Below the pieces are notes generated by a model. It was not told where the DNA came from. It saw only the letters and a program-made list of their open reading frames with translations, and did no database searches. The translations under genes were made by a program, and so were the position numbers. From Rhodanobacter humi (GTDB lineage: Bacteria > Pseudomonadota > Gammaproteobacteria > Xanthomonadales > Rhodanobacteraceae), in the NCBI RefSeq assembly GCF_041107455.1, contig NZ_JBGBPY010000001.1, forward strand, positions 2,728,001 through 2,792,000: DNA of 64,000 bases, in the 5' to 3' direction. The first letter of the stretch is position 1, and every line of letters begins with the position of its first letter. Of this stretch, positions 42,657-51,026 are shown in pieces.

Positions 42657-44006
42657 TCAGTCCTGCGCGGCCAGTTGCGCCAGCGCTTCGCGCAGGCGTG
42701 CGAGCAATGCCTCGCCGGCCTGCGGGGTGCGGGCGACGGCCTCGCCTTCCAGCTCCAGCACCAGCGCATCGCCGTCCTCGCGCAGCACGGCGGCCTGGCC
42801 CAGCCGGCGGATGCGCTGCTGCAGCGCGCCGGCGGCCTTGGGGTCGGCGAACGGCGTCGAGAGCAGCAGTTCCTCGCCGTCGGCGGCGAACAGGCGGAAG
42901 CGGAAGCCGGCATCGCCGTCGCGGAAGCTGGCGAAGCGCGGTGCCGCCTTGCCGGCCTTCGGGGCGGCCGGCTTGCCGGCCTTGGCGGCGGGCGCGGCAC
43001 CCATCGCGCGCAGGCCGATCGCGTCGCGGATCGCGGCGAGCTTGGGCGTGGCGATCGCGCGCGCCTTGGCGGCGCCTTCGCGCAGGGTTGCTTCGATCTC
43101 GTCAGGCTTGGCGATCAGCGCGTCGTAGCGTTCGCGCATCGGCGCCACGTCGGCCTCGATGCGTTCGAACAGCCGCTGCTTCGCCTCACCCCAGCCCAGG
43201 CCATCGACCAGTGCGGCGCGGAACGCCGCGCTTTCGGCCTCGTCGGCGAACGCGCGGAAGATCGTGTACAGCGCGGAACTGTCCGGGTCTTTCGGCTCGC
43301 CCGGCGCGCGCGAGTCGGTGACGATACGCAGGATCGCCTCGCGCAGTGCCTTGGCGCCGCCGGCGAACAGCGGGATGGTGTTGTCGTAGCTCTTCGACAT
43401 CTTGCGGCCGTCCAGGCCCGGCAAGGTGGCCACCTCTTCCTCGATCTGCACCTCGGGCAGCACGAAGAAGTCGCGGCCGTAGATATGGTTGAAGCGCTGC
43501 CCGATGTCGCGCGCCATCTCCAGGTGCTGGATCTGGTCGCGCCCCACCGGCACCTTGTGCGCGTCGAACGCGAGGATGTCGGCGGCCATCAGCACCGGGT
43601 ACATGTACAGGCCCGCGGTGATGCCGGCGTCCGCGTCCTCGCCCGTTTCGGTATTGCGGTCCACCGCCGCCTTGTACGCGTGCGCGCGGTTGAGCAGGCC
43701 CTTGGCGGTGACGCAGGTGAGGAACCAGGTCAGCTCGGGAATCTCGGGGATGTCCGACTGCCGGTAGAACGTGACGCGCGCGGGATCGAGCCCGGCGGCC
43801 AACCAGCTCGCCGCGATCTCCAGTCGCGAGCGCTCGATGCGCGCGGCATCGTCGCTCTTGATCAGCGCGTGGTAGTCGGCGAGGAAGAAGAACGCGTCGA
43901 CATCCGCGCGCCGGCTGGCGGCGATCGCCGGGCGGATCGCGCCCGCGTAGTTGCCCAGGTGCGGGGTGCCGGTGGTGGTGATGCCGGTGAGGACTCGGGT
44001 CTGCAT
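42657..44006 (-). CDS. trpS: Tryptophanyl-tRNA synthetase with a C-terminal YegP/DUF1508-like extension
   Basis: A 449-aa class I synthetase charging tRNA-Trp. The HIGH-like motif is TPHLGNYAGAIRPAI (about 14-28). The KMSKS motif is GRKMSKSYDNTIPLF (about 206-220). A typical bacterial TrpS ends near residue 335; here an Ala/Lys linker (about 350-372) is followed by about 80 residues beginning RFASFRDGDAGFRFRLFAAD and GEELLLSTPFADPKAAGALQ, resembling a YegP/DUF1508 module. The role of the extension is unknown; it could bind tRNA or protein. Start ATG 44006. The small membrane protein gene follows. Confidence 0.93.
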   Translation of the reverse strand: MQTRVLTGITTTGTPHLGNYAGAIRPAIAASRRADVDAFFFLADYHALIKSDDAARIERSRLEIAASWLAAGLDPARVTFYRQSDIPEIPELTWFLTCVTAKGLLNRAHAYKAAVDRNTETGEDADAGITAGLYMYPVLMAADILAFDAHKVPVGRDQIQHLEMARDIGQRFNHIYGRDFFVLPEVQIEEEVATLPGLDGRKMSKSYDNTIPLFAGGAKALREAILRIVTDSRAPGEPKDPDSSALYTIFRAFADEAESAAFRAALVDGLGWGEAKQRLFERIEADVAPMRERYDALIAKPDEIEATLREGAAKARAIATPKLAAIRDAIGLRAMGAAPAAKAGKPAAPKAGKAAPRFASFRDGDAGFRFRLFAADGEELLLSTPFADPKAAGALQQRIRRLGQAAVLREDGDALVLELEGEAVARTPQAGEALLARLREALAQLAAQD

Positions 44007-44038
44007 GGGGTTCGCTTGTGGTGTCGGGGCGTGGCGCG

Positions 44039-44953
44039 TCAACGGATCAGGGTGGATTTGCCGAACAGCGATTCGACCAGGTCCACCGCCAGTTTCGCGG
44101 TGGCGTTGCGCTTGTCGAACGCGGGGTTCAGCTCGACGATGTCGAGCGAGCCGAGCCGGCCCGAGTCGGCGATCATCTCCATGCACAGCTGCGCCTCGCG
44201 GTAGTTCGGGCCGCCGCGCACGGTGGTGCCCACGCCCGGCGCGATCACCGGATCGAGGAAGTCCACGTCGAAGCTCACGTGCAAGTGGGTGCGCGCGTCC
44301 ATGCCGGCCAGCGCCTCCTCCATCGCGCGCTTCATGCCCACCTCGTCGATGTGGCGCATGTCGTAGATGTCCACCGCCGCCTCGCGCACCAACCGCTTCT
44401 CGCCCTCGTCCACCGAGCGGATGCCGATCTGGCGGAACACGTCGGGCGTCACCGCCGGCGTGTGGCCGCCGATGCCGGTGAGCGCGTCCGGGCCGTTGCC
44501 GCACAGGCAAGCCACCGGCATGCCGTGGATGTTGCCGGAGGGCGTGGCTTGCGCGGTGTTGAAGTCGCTGTGCGCGTCCAGCCACAGCACGCGCAGTTTT
44601 TTGCCGTTCTCGCGGCAATGGCGCGCCACCGCGCTGACTGAGCCGATCGCGAGGCAGTGGTCGCCGCCGAGCATGATCGGCAACCGGTCCTGCGCCAGCT
44701 CGTCGTAGATGGCCGCATGCACGGCCTTGTTCCACGCCGTCACCTCGGCCAGGTGGCGATAGCCGTCCACCGGTGGCAGCCACGGGTTCACCGGCCCGTG
44801 CAGGTTGCCGCGGTCGGACACGTCCAGCCCGCGCGCGCGCAGCTTCTCGGCGATCTGCGCCACGCGCAGCGCCTCCGGTCCCATCGAGGCGCCGCGATGC
44901 CCGGCGCCGATGTCGGTGGGCACGCCCACCAGGGCGATCGTCTGCTTGCTCAT
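44039..44953 (-). CDS. rocF: Arginase
   Basis: A 304-aa ureohydrolase splitting arginine into ornithine and urea. Manganese-site motifs are MLGGDHCLAIGSV (His, about 94-106), VLWLDAHSDFNTAQATPSGN (Asp-x-His-x-Asp, about 121-140) and VSFDVDFLDPVIAPGVGT (Asp-x-Asp, about 225-242). SGNIHGMP and GDHC are arginase rather than agmatinase forms. ATG 44953 is the family start (KQTIALVGVPTDIGAGHRG). The gene lies just outside the integrated element. Confidence 0.93.
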   Translation of the reverse strand: MSKQTIALVGVPTDIGAGHRGASMGPEALRVAQIAEKLRARGLDVSDRGNLHGPVNPWLPPVDGYRHLAEVTAWNKAVHAAIYDELAQDRLPIMLGGDHCLAIGSVSAVARHCRENGKKLRVLWLDAHSDFNTAQATPSGNIHGMPVACLCGNGPDALTGIGGHTPAVTPDVFRQIGIRSVDEGEKRLVREAAVDIYDMRHIDEVGMKRAMEEALAGMDARTHLHVSFDVDFLDPVIAPGVGTTVRGGPNYREAQLCMEMIADSGRLGSLDIVELNPAFDKRNATAKLAVDLVESLFGKSTLIR

Positions 44954-45028
44954 GTTGCTGTGTCCACGTCGATGACTTGCAGCCCCCGAGTGTAACGGGC
45001 CGGCTGCGACGTGGCCGCTTCGGGGGAA

Positions 45029-45070
45029 TGCCGGCAGCAGGAATCGAACCCGCGACCTACTGATTACAAA
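45029..45070 (-). pseudogene. Displaced 3' half of the original tRNA-Thr gene
   Basis: On the minus strand this reads the anticodon-side core, a T-arm (GCGGGTTCGATTCCTGC) and the acceptor end TGCCGGCA. It is not followed by an encoded CCA. The 5' half is missing here and is found 13.2 kb away at 58,2xx. This is the expected remnant when an element integrates into a tRNA and supplies a replacement 3' end. Confidence 0.85.
45054..45070. other. attL core (17-bp direct repeat)
   Basis: GACCTACTGATTACAAA is identical to 58221-58237 within the intact tRNA-Thr. The flanking bases differ, so 17 bp is the maximal core. It corresponds to the anticodon stem-loop/variable-loop part of the tRNA. Confidence 0.92.
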
Positions 45071-45166
45071 ACCGTACTTCAGTGTATTCGGCATGATTCA
45101 AGGTAGTACATCCTCTCGCGGCGAAACGGCGTAGAACAGCCATCTATCGACGTTCGATAGAACTTC

Positions 45167-45220
45167 AGGCAACATGGGGGTAACTGGCTTGACGCCCCCA
45201 TTTGTTGACTGGTGTTGCCT
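45167..45220. repeat. Arm-type repeats near attL (AGGCAAC and GTTGCCT)
   Basis: AGGCAAC at 45167-45173 and its inverse GTTGCCT at 45214-45220 flank a hairpin (ATGGGGG...CCCCCAT). The same heptamer occurs as an 11-bp tandem near attR and as a tandem upstream of the late-like module, which fits integrase arm sites or a common regulator site. Confidence 0.55.
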
Positions 45221-45223
45221 CAG

Positions 45224-46645
45224 ATGACCAAACGCGACGCGCCCGCACTCACGCAAAAAGCCATCGACGCCATCAAGCCCGGCGCGAAACAGACCGATTA
45301 CCGCGACGGTTTTCTGCGAGGGTTGGCGCTGCGCGTCTCCCCTGGCGGCACGATGTCGTGGGTACTCGTGAAGCGACTGCCCGAAGGCGTGAAGCGCATC
45401 CTGTTGGGCCGATACACGGGCAGCTCGGCGCCGGCGGCAACCGTCGATCGATCCCAGTTCCTCGCCGGCTACCAGTCCCTGACGCTCAAGCAGGCACGCG
45501 AGGAAGCGGCGCGGGTGCTGGCCATGGTTGCGGAAGGACGTAGCCCCACCGTCGAACGTGCGCGCGCCAAGCACGTTCGAGCGGTTGACGCCGAGCGCGG
45601 ATCCTTCCGCGACCTCTTGGCCGACTACATCACGGCACGATCGGAAGGCACCGACAAGCGGGCCGCGGCCGGCGAGCGCCAGATTAAGGAATGGCGCCGC
45701 GTGGTTTCCGGTCTGGAGAAGCAGGCACCGGAAATCCTGGACATGAAAGCGCGGGAGGTGGAACCCGCCCACGTTGTGGCGCTGCTGCGGCCCATATTCC
45801 ACCACGGCACGGCCCGCCCCAAGACCGGGCGCGGCAGTGGTGGCCGGCGCAGCACAGGCGGCGCGCAGGGAAGCGCGGACAAGGTGCAGACATTCATGCG
45901 CGCCGCGTTCGCGTACGGCTTGGCCGCCGAGAACTCCGTGGCGCGCAAATCAGCCCGCACATATGGGCTGATTCACAACCCGGCCGCGCCGATCCCGCGT
46001 GAGGCGAAGTCCACGCCCGGCACGCGCGCCCTGTCGGCCGCCGAGCTGCGGCAGTTCTGGTGGTCCATTGACCAGGTGCCCAAGGTCGGCCCGGTGATGG
46101 CCAACCTGCTGCGCTTCACCATCGCGAGCGGTGGCCAGCGCACGCACCAGCTGGCGCGCGAGCCTTGGACGTCATACGACACGCAGAGCCGCGTGTTGTC
46201 CCTGGTCGATCGAAAGGGCCGCGGCGGCATGAAGCGCGTGCACCTGGTGCCGATGACATCCCGCATGATCGGCATATTGAAGGCGACACACCTCCACAGC
46301 GGCCAGAACACATGGCCATGGTCGACCAGCACCCGCGCACCGATCGACATTGCATCGCCGGCGAGCGCGGTGCGGTACTTCCTGAAGTCGGAGCATGCAT
46401 TCATTGACGGCGTGCCCATTGCGCCATTCACGCCGCGCGACTTGCGCCGGACGTGCACGCAGTTGATGCAGGCCGCCGGCGTGCCCGACATCGAGGCCGA
46501 TCGGCTGCAGAGCCATGGCGTGGCCGGCGTCACCGGTACGCATTACCGGAACAGTCCAGAGCTCTACCTGCCGGAGAAAAAGCGCGCGCTCGCCACGTTC
46601 GACGAAGTGCTGGGGAAGATTCTGATCGGCAAATCGAACACGTAA
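45224..46645 (+). CDS. int: Tyrosine-type site-specific integrase
   Basis: A 473-aa phage-type integrase of the P4/DUF4102 class. The N-terminal arm-binding domain has LTQKAIDAIKPGAKQTDYRD and FLRGLALRVSPGGTMSWVLV. The core-binding region is about 115-215 and the catalytic domain about 265-440. Catalytic residues are Arg in SGGQRTHQLAR, the Arg of TPRDLRRTCTQLMQ, His in LQSHGVAGVTG and the nucleophile Tyr in THYRNSPEL. The usual His of the HxxR box is Arg here (PRDLRRT), a variant known in some integrases. ATG 45224 lies 170 bp inside attL, reading inward. It should recombine the 17-bp tRNA-Thr cores. Confidence 0.93.
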   Translation: MTKRDAPALTQKAIDAIKPGAKQTDYRDGFLRGLALRVSPGGTMSWVLVKRLPEGVKRILLGRYTGSSAPAATVDRSQFLAGYQSLTLKQAREEAARVLAMVAEGRSPTVERARAKHVRAVDAERGSFRDLLADYITARSEGTDKRAAAGERQIKEWRRVVSGLEKQAPEILDMKAREVEPAHVVALLRPIFHHGTARPKTGRGSGGRRSTGGAQGSADKVQTFMRAAFAYGLAAENSVARKSARTYGLIHNPAAPIPREAKSTPGTRALSAAELRQFWWSIDQVPKVGPVMANLLRFTIASGGQRTHQLAREPWTSYDTQSRVLSLVDRKGRGGMKRVHLVPMTSRMIGILKATHLHSGQNTWPWSTSTRAPIDIASPASAVRYFLKSEHAFIDGVPIAPFTPRDLRRTCTQLMQAAGVPDIEADRLQSHGVAGVTGTHYRNSPELYLPEKKRALATFDEVLGKILIGKSNT

Positions 46646-47027
46646 CGCAGCGTGCCCCGCAGCGATCTATGTTGATGCACATATCTGCACATAGATGCGG
46701 CGCGGTCATCAGTTGGACGGTATCTAAAGGCGCGTTCTGTTCGCTGTTGACCCATCAAGATATCGCCACTAGCTTGGAATTGAAGGAAGGCAGGCGCCGT
46801 CACAGCCGCCGAGCGACGCAGACGCTCGTTAAACCGAAAGCCAGCAGTAGGCATAAGCGCGTCCATACCGCTCTGCCCGACTGAAAAGGCACTTGTGCGT
46901 GTGTCCACGACGACACAAAGGGCCGTCGCCCGGTCGCGTTCGACTCAACAGACGAAGCAAGCCATAGGGTGTGCGCATCTCTGCGTGCCTCAGCCGGTGG
47001 CGTTCAAGACTTCTTCTGGACACACCC
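46646..47027 (+). promoter_or_regulatory. 382-bp regulatory leader between int and alpA
   Basis: No confident gene. It contains GCACATA twice (GATGCACATATCTGCACATA, about 46676), and a GC-rich stretch ending CAAGCCATAGGGTGTGCGCA, then TGCGTGCCTCAGCCGGTGGC, just before alpA. From memory, similar nucleotide strings precede alpA-like genes in other xanthomonad satellite-type islands, which would suggest a structured leader or a small RNA like the immunity RNAs of P4. That link is inference. Confidence 0.35.
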
Positions 47028-47255
47028 ATGACCAACACGAACAGCAGCACCGCGCCCGATCGCATCATCGCCTTTGCCGAACTAAAGCCCGAGCGCGGAA
47101 TCTCCTTTTCCCGCGTGCATCTACGGCGACTCTGGAAGGCCGGAAAGTTTCCCATGCCGGTCCAGTGCTCCGATCGCCGAATCGGCTGGCTCGCCAGTGA
47201 GCTGGACCAATGGCTGGCCAATCGCGTCGCGTCGCGCGCAGGCGGTGACGCTTGA
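47028..47255 (+). CDS. AlpA-family excisionase/regulator
   Basis: A 75-aa winged-helix DNA-binding protein: FAELKPERGISFSRVHLRRL, WKAGKFPMPVQCSDRRIGWL, ASELDQWLANRVA. This is the AlpA pattern (recognition helix, then wing with W-x-x-S-E-I/L). AlpA in CP4-57 and Vis in P4 activate excision and early genes. Its position downstream of the integrase and first in a tightly packed operon fits the early switch gene. Start ATG 47028. The stop overlaps the next start (TTGA). Confidence 0.88.
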   Translation: MTNTNSSTAPDRIIAFAELKPERGISFSRVHLRRLWKAGKFPMPVQCSDRRIGWLASELDQWLANRVASRAGGDA

Positions 47256-47872
47256 ACGCTCGCCCCACATTGCACACCGCGGCGGAACGCGCCGAGCTCC
47301 ACGACCCATCGCAGCCGTTCATCGTCGGCGACGACCTGGAGCAAGTCATTGCCCTCGTCAATCGCGCGATGCGCGAGAACATCGCCGGCGTGACGCTTCG
47401 CATGCACTCCCCGCACGATCTGGACGCCGAGCACGACGACCGCGAACCACTGACGCCAGGCGTGCGCCGCATGGTTCTTTGCATCGATAGCGCGAGCGGA
47501 CAGCCTGGCGTAGTGAATCCCGAAACCGCCTCGACGGTGTTCATGCTTTACGTCATCGGCCAGGGGCCGAACCTGCAGCTGGACGCCGAGCGCGTGCTGC
47601 AGTGGGTCGCACGTGTGGAGCAAGCCAACGGCGCGGCCTGCGTAACGGCCGACGATATCGGCAATCCTGCAGTACTGAAGACAATGGCGCGAAACCGCGT
47701 GGAAGCCAAGTTGGTGGCGGAAGAGCTCGCGGCCGGTGGCGAAGAAACCAACCGTGTAGCGGACGAAGTGCGCGCCGCGGTGGCGAACCCCGCGGCGTGG
47801 TCATTGATCAAGGACGACGACATCGTGGTGGCCACAAGGAGCCTTCATCGTGCGCGAGGGACGTTCGCATGA
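47252..47872 (+). CDS. Unknown element protein, about 206 aa
   Basis: An acidic protein with no recognised domain. The start is probably TTG 47252, overlapping the alpA stop by 4 bp; an internal start near LHTAAERAEL is possible. Segments such as VGDDLEQVIALVNRAMREN and MLYVIGQGPNLQLDAERVLQ suggest an alpha/beta fold. The end overlaps the next ATG by 4 bp. It is part of the early operon alpA-47252-47869-primase, so a role in replication or control is plausible. Confidence 0.65.
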   Translation: MNARPTLHTAAERAELHDPSQPFIVGDDLEQVIALVNRAMRENIAGVTLRMHSPHDLDAEHDDREPLTPGVRRMVLCIDSASGQPGVVNPETASTVFMLYVIGQGPNLQLDAERVLQWVARVEQANGAACVTADDIGNPAVLKTMARNRVEAKLVAEELAAGGEETNRVADEVRAAVANPAAWSLIKDDDIVVATRSLHRARGTFA

Positions 47873-48210
47873 CGGCCACGATTGAACGACAGCTCGACAA
47901 GCAGCGAAAGCGCTACGAAGAAGCCGCACAGGCCATGGTTGGTGCGGTGACAGAAGGTGGTCTACGCGCCGCGGTACACGTCATCGTGACTGAGGCCAGC
48001 GCGTGCAGTGAGATGGCAGTGCGCGCTGAAGTGAAGGCGCAGGGTGTGCTGCGGCGATTGCTCGACAGCTCTGGCCGACTCGTCACGAGCATTGCGCGGT
48101 CAGCGATCGCTGACCCGTTTGCCGGGCCCGGAACGTTCGATGCGGCTGTATTCACCGTCGGCAAGCTGCTGACCGACGCATGGCGCCTGCGCGCAGGCGG
48201 TGATGCATGA
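47869..48210 (+). CDS. Unknown helical element protein, 113 aa
   Basis: It is mostly alpha-helical (IERQLDKQRKRYEEAAQAMV, EMAVRAEVKAQGVLRRLLDS), with an N-terminal coiled-coil-like stretch. No catalytic motif. ATG 47869 overlaps the upstream stop, and its own stop overlaps the primase-helicase ATG (ATGA), so it is translationally coupled to replication. It may be a primase cofactor or small regulator; I do not recognise a family. Confidence 0.65.
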   Translation: MTATIERQLDKQRKRYEEAAQAMVGAVTEGGLRAAVHVIVTEASACSEMAVRAEVKAQGVLRRLLDSSGRLVTSIARSAIADPFAGPGTFDAAVFTVGKLLTDAWRLRAGGDA

Positions 48211-50240
48211 GCGCCACGATTCTGGACGAAGCACTGCGGCACGCGGCCGAAGGGTTCGAAGTGTTTCCGCTGGTCGCCTTCAAGGGCGACGGCAGCAAGT
48301 CAGACGGCAAGAAGCCCGCCGTGAAATGGAAGGCCGAAGCAAGCAAGGACCCCGCGCAGCTGCGCAAGTGGTTCGGCCCGGGTGGCCGCCATGCGCGCGG
48401 TGGGCTGGCGCTGCGCACGGGCGCAACGCGGACCAACCCCGACACCGGCGCCGCCGAATGGCTGGTGGTGGTTGACGTCGACATGGCATCGCATGGCAAG
48501 GACGGCCTTGCGGCATTGCGCGACGCGTGTGCCGCGAACGGCTTGCGCCCGGAAGATTTCGTGACCCGAGTGCAGCAGACTGCCGGCGGCGGTTGGCATG
48601 CACTGTACTGGTCACCGGTCCAGTTGAAGGACGGACCCGACGCGCTCGGCAAGGGTTCGGGCGTCGACATGAAAGCCGACTCTTACATCGTCGTGGCACC
48701 AACGAAGATCGGCGACACCGCCTACCGGTGGGAGGATCCCGCCGCACCGATCGCATGCATAGGCGCGCTCGCGTCGTTGTTCACCACCGGCACGCCGCGC
48801 ACGGCCACCACGGACCGCACTCCCCTACCCGGCGTGGATCCGGTCCGCGCGTTGCAGCGGGGCATTGATTACCTGGCCACCGCGCCGCGATCGGTGAAGG
48901 GTGCCGGCGGTGATCAATGCGCCTTCACCGTCGCGGCGAAGTTGCTGGCGCTCGGCATGGACGAACCGGCCGCACTCGATCTGCTCCTTTCCGAACACTG
49001 GGACGACGGCTGCGGCTGGTCGGCCGATCGGCTCGCCGAGAAAGTGCGCAACGCGGCGCGGTACATGCAGCAGCACCGTGGCGCCGATGCACCCGAAGCC
49101 GCGTTTTCACCGGTGCCGGAAGCCAAACCCGCCCACCACTACAACCTCCTGTCGGTAGGCGATCTGCTCAGCCGGGCGCCACCTTCATGGCTGGTGCGTG
49201 GATTGCTGCCGGCGCGTGGCCTGGGCGTCGTCTATGGCGCCCCCGGTAGCGGTAAAAGCTTTCTCGTTCTGGACCTGGCGGCAGCGATTGCCCGCGGCAT
49301 TCCCTGGGCGGGGCAACGCGTGAAGCGTGGCGCCGTCGTGTATGTCGGGCTGGAGGGCCAGATGGGGCCGCGCGTGTCGGCGTATCTGTGCGATCGCGAA
49401 TTGAAGGCGGCGGACGTGGCCGGGCTCCAGGTGATCGAACGACAAGGATTGAACCTGCTGCAGGACGAGCGCGCCGACGTGGGCCGGCTGATTGCCGACA
49501 TCCAAGGCGCCGAGCTCGGCCCGGTGGCCATGGTGGTGGTGGACACGTTGAACCGCGCGATGCCCGGCGGCAACGAGAACGCCAGCGAGGACATGGGCCG
49601 CGCCATCCGCTGCGCCGGTGAAATATCGGCCGGGCTCGATTGCCTGTGCGTGTTCGTGCACCACTCCGGCAAGGACGCGGGCAAAGGAGCCCGCGGGCAT
49701 TCGTCCCTGTTGGGCGCCGCAGATGCCGAGCTGGAAGTTCGCCGTGGCGACAACGGCGAGGCCCGTTTCTTGGAGGCGACCAAGGTCAAAGACGGCGAGG
49801 ACGGTGCGCGGTTTTCGTTTCGGCTGAAGGTGGTCGACCTGGGCGCCACCAGGGACCACGACCCGGACGCGGATCCATCCGAGCGCGATGCGTCCTGCGT
49901 CGTCGAAGGTTTGGAGCGCGCGACGGTCGGCGCCACCGGCAAAGCACGCAACTGGACGGCACACCGCACCAACGCCCTGGAGGCACTGCGAACCGCGTTC
50001 GATCGTTCCCAGTTCGGCGCGGTGAACTGGGACGACGAGGGCGTGTGCGGCATCGACGACTGGCGCGCGGCCTACTTCGAACTGGTGCCGATCGGTGACG
50101 CGCTCGAAGGTGAAGAACTGCGGACGGCGCGCAACAGCCGAACCCGGAATTTCTCCAATGCCGTGGACTGGCTGACCGCTGAAAAGCTCGTCACGGTGGA
50201 GAAGAAAAAGGGTCGCAGCGGCTACCGGATCGTCTCATAG
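48207..50240 (+). CDS. Bifunctional primase-polymerase (prim-pol) / AAA helicase replication protein
   Basis: A 677-aa protein combining an N-terminal prim-pol domain with a RepA-like AAA+ ATPase. The prim-pol domain (about 5-195) shows EGFEVFPLVAFKGDGSKSDG, KKPAVKWKAEASKDPAQLRK, VVVDVDMASHGKDG (catalytic Asp pair), and GGGWHALYW. The ATPase has Walker A GAPGSGKSFLVLDL at about 344-357 and Walker B MVVVDTLNRAMPGGNEN near 440. A C-terminal winged-helix-like segment ends at RSGYRIVS. It should open and prime the element's origin, as P4 alpha does. The candidate origin begins 12 bp downstream. Start ATG overlaps the preceding gene. Confidence 0.88.
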   Translation: MSATILDEALRHAAEGFEVFPLVAFKGDGSKSDGKKPAVKWKAEASKDPAQLRKWFGPGGRHARGGLALRTGATRTNPDTGAAEWLVVVDVDMASHGKDGLAALRDACAANGLRPEDFVTRVQQTAGGGWHALYWSPVQLKDGPDALGKGSGVDMKADSYIVVAPTKIGDTAYRWEDPAAPIACIGALASLFTTGTPRTATTDRTPLPGVDPVRALQRGIDYLATAPRSVKGAGGDQCAFTVAAKLLALGMDEPAALDLLLSEHWDDGCGWSADRLAEKVRNAARYMQQHRGADAPEAAFSPVPEAKPAHHYNLLSVGDLLSRAPPSWLVRGLLPARGLGVVYGAPGSGKSFLVLDLAAAIARGIPWAGQRVKRGAVVYVGLEGQMGPRVSAYLCDRELKAADVAGLQVIERQGLNLLQDERADVGRLIADIQGAELGPVAMVVVDTLNRAMPGGNENASEDMGRAIRCAGEISAGLDCLCVFVHHSGKDAGKGARGHSSLLGAADAELEVRRGDNGEARFLEATKVKDGEDGARFSFRLKVVDLGATRDHDPDADPSERDASCVVEGLERATVGATGKARNWTAHRTNALEALRTAFDRSQFGAVNWDDEGVCGIDDWRAAYFELVPIGDALEGEELRTARNSRTRNFSNAVDWLTAEKLVTVEKKKGRSGYRIVS

Positions 50241-50252
50241 AGCCGTGAGAAT

Positions 50253-50481
50253 GCGGAAAATGGGCTTTTTCCGCGGAAAAGCCTTTTCCCGCACTTTTGG
50301 CCAGGGGGCGGAAAATGTGCGGAAAAGGTTTGCCGCTTGCGATTTTTCCGCCAGGCGTTGGGGCACAAGGGCTGCGAGCCGTTGCGGAAAATGCGGAAAA
50401 TGCCACGGAAAGGCTTTTCCGCATCTTCATGGGTGCGGAAAGGAAAAGCCGCCACCCTATAGGGGGCGGCTCTTTTTCCGC
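50253..50481. repeat. GCGGAAAA iteron array, candidate replication origin
   Basis: Ten exact copies of GCGGAAAA (both orientations) and one GCGGAAAG lie within 229 bp. Plus-strand copies start at 50253, 50273, 50308, 50319, 50384 and 50393; inverted copies (TTTTCCGC) start at 50267, 50344, 50415 and 50474. Two overlap as a palindrome, CTTTTTCCGCGGAAAAGCC. The array directly follows the replication protein gene. Iteron arrays next to a replication initiator mark origins in plasmids and in P4. No coding sequence is convincing here. Confidence 0.8.
50447..50477 (+). terminator. Rho-independent terminator of the early operon
   Basis: AGCCGCC/GGCGGCT stem (50447-50453 with 50465-50471), with further G/C pairing around a TATA loop, followed by CTTTTT. 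It lies 206 bp after the primase-helicase stop, inside the iteron array, and would end the alpA-primase transcript. It also faces the leftward genes beginning at 50820. Confidence 0.8.
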
Positions 50482-50496
50482 ATGGTGCGGCGATGG

Positions 50497-50820
50497 TTAT
50501 CTGAGCAACTCAGCAGCGCGCTGTTGGGCGTCTCCATCCTGGAAGAAAAGGTGCCAACGCATCGACCCCCGGTTGGCAACTGCATTCGAGAAGCGAAGAA
50601 ACAGTTCGTCGAATGTGTCGCCCGGCAGAGCGGCGCCAAGCTTCACCAGCCGACGCCCAACGTCCAGAAAAAACAACTTTTCGGGCAACGTGGCTTTGAT
50701 TGCGTCGCCGGTGTCCGCCAGCACAACGTAGATCGGGCACAGCAGATCGTGAGTTATCCCGAACCGCCGCCCTTGAACCAGCGTGTAGTCGTCGTCTTGG
50801 AAGAGTGTTTTGACGCGCAT
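50497..50820 (-). CDS. Unknown element protein (leftward), 107 aa
   Basis: A small alpha/beta-looking protein: MRVKTLFQDDDYTLVQGRRF, CPIYVVLADTGDAIKATLPE, FLDVGRRLVKLGAALPGDTF. No known domain. It is one of two leftward genes in the middle of the element and ends facing the origin terminator. With the 50-aa gene upstream (53 bp away) it forms a small opposing operon, a typical position for a lysogenic-state regulator, though no helix-turn-helix is clear. Confidence 0.6.
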   Translation of the reverse strand: MRVKTLFQDDDYTLVQGRRFGITHDLLCPIYVVLADTGDAIKATLPEKLFFLDVGRRLVKLGAALPGDTFDELFLRFSNAVANRGSMRWHLFFQDGDAQQRAAELLR

Positions 50821-50873
50821 GCGCCGGATCCCTGTGGACGTTGTGCGGCGAGGTTAGCCCATCGCGTGAGCTT

Positions 50874-51026
50874 CTACGCTTCGAGGTCCGGGCAACTGGC
50901 GAGCGGCGCCGATTCGGCCGCGTCATCACCGGCATCGTTCAACACAGCTGGGTTGTTTCGGAGCACGTCCAGGATGCGCTCGGCATCTTCGATGGTGGCG
51001 CACTGGATCTGAAGGGTGAAAGACAT
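50874..51026 (-). CDS. Small element protein, 50 aa
   Basis: It is preceded by a good ribosome-binding site (AGGA, 6 bases before ATG 51026). The protein begins MSFTLQIQCATIEDAERILD and continues VLRNNPAVLNDAGDDAAESA with an acidic tail. The betaalpha start resembles a tiny ACT/ferredoxin-like half-domain, but this is not certain. It leads the leftward operon with the 50497-50820 gene. Confidence 0.6.
   Translation of the reverse strand: MSFTLQIQCATIEDAERILDVLRNNPAVLNDAGDDAAESAPLASCPDLEA

Noticed and set aside
45039-45094. N-terminal extension of arginase through the tRNA fragment
   Set aside because: The upstream codons are tRNA and att sequence; the family start is MSKQTIALVG at 44953.
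50245-51012. Rightward 255-codon frame across the iteron array and leftward genes
   Set aside because: It begins inside repeated iterons and overlaps two better-supported leftward genes; repetitive Lys/Phe/Arg-rich start.
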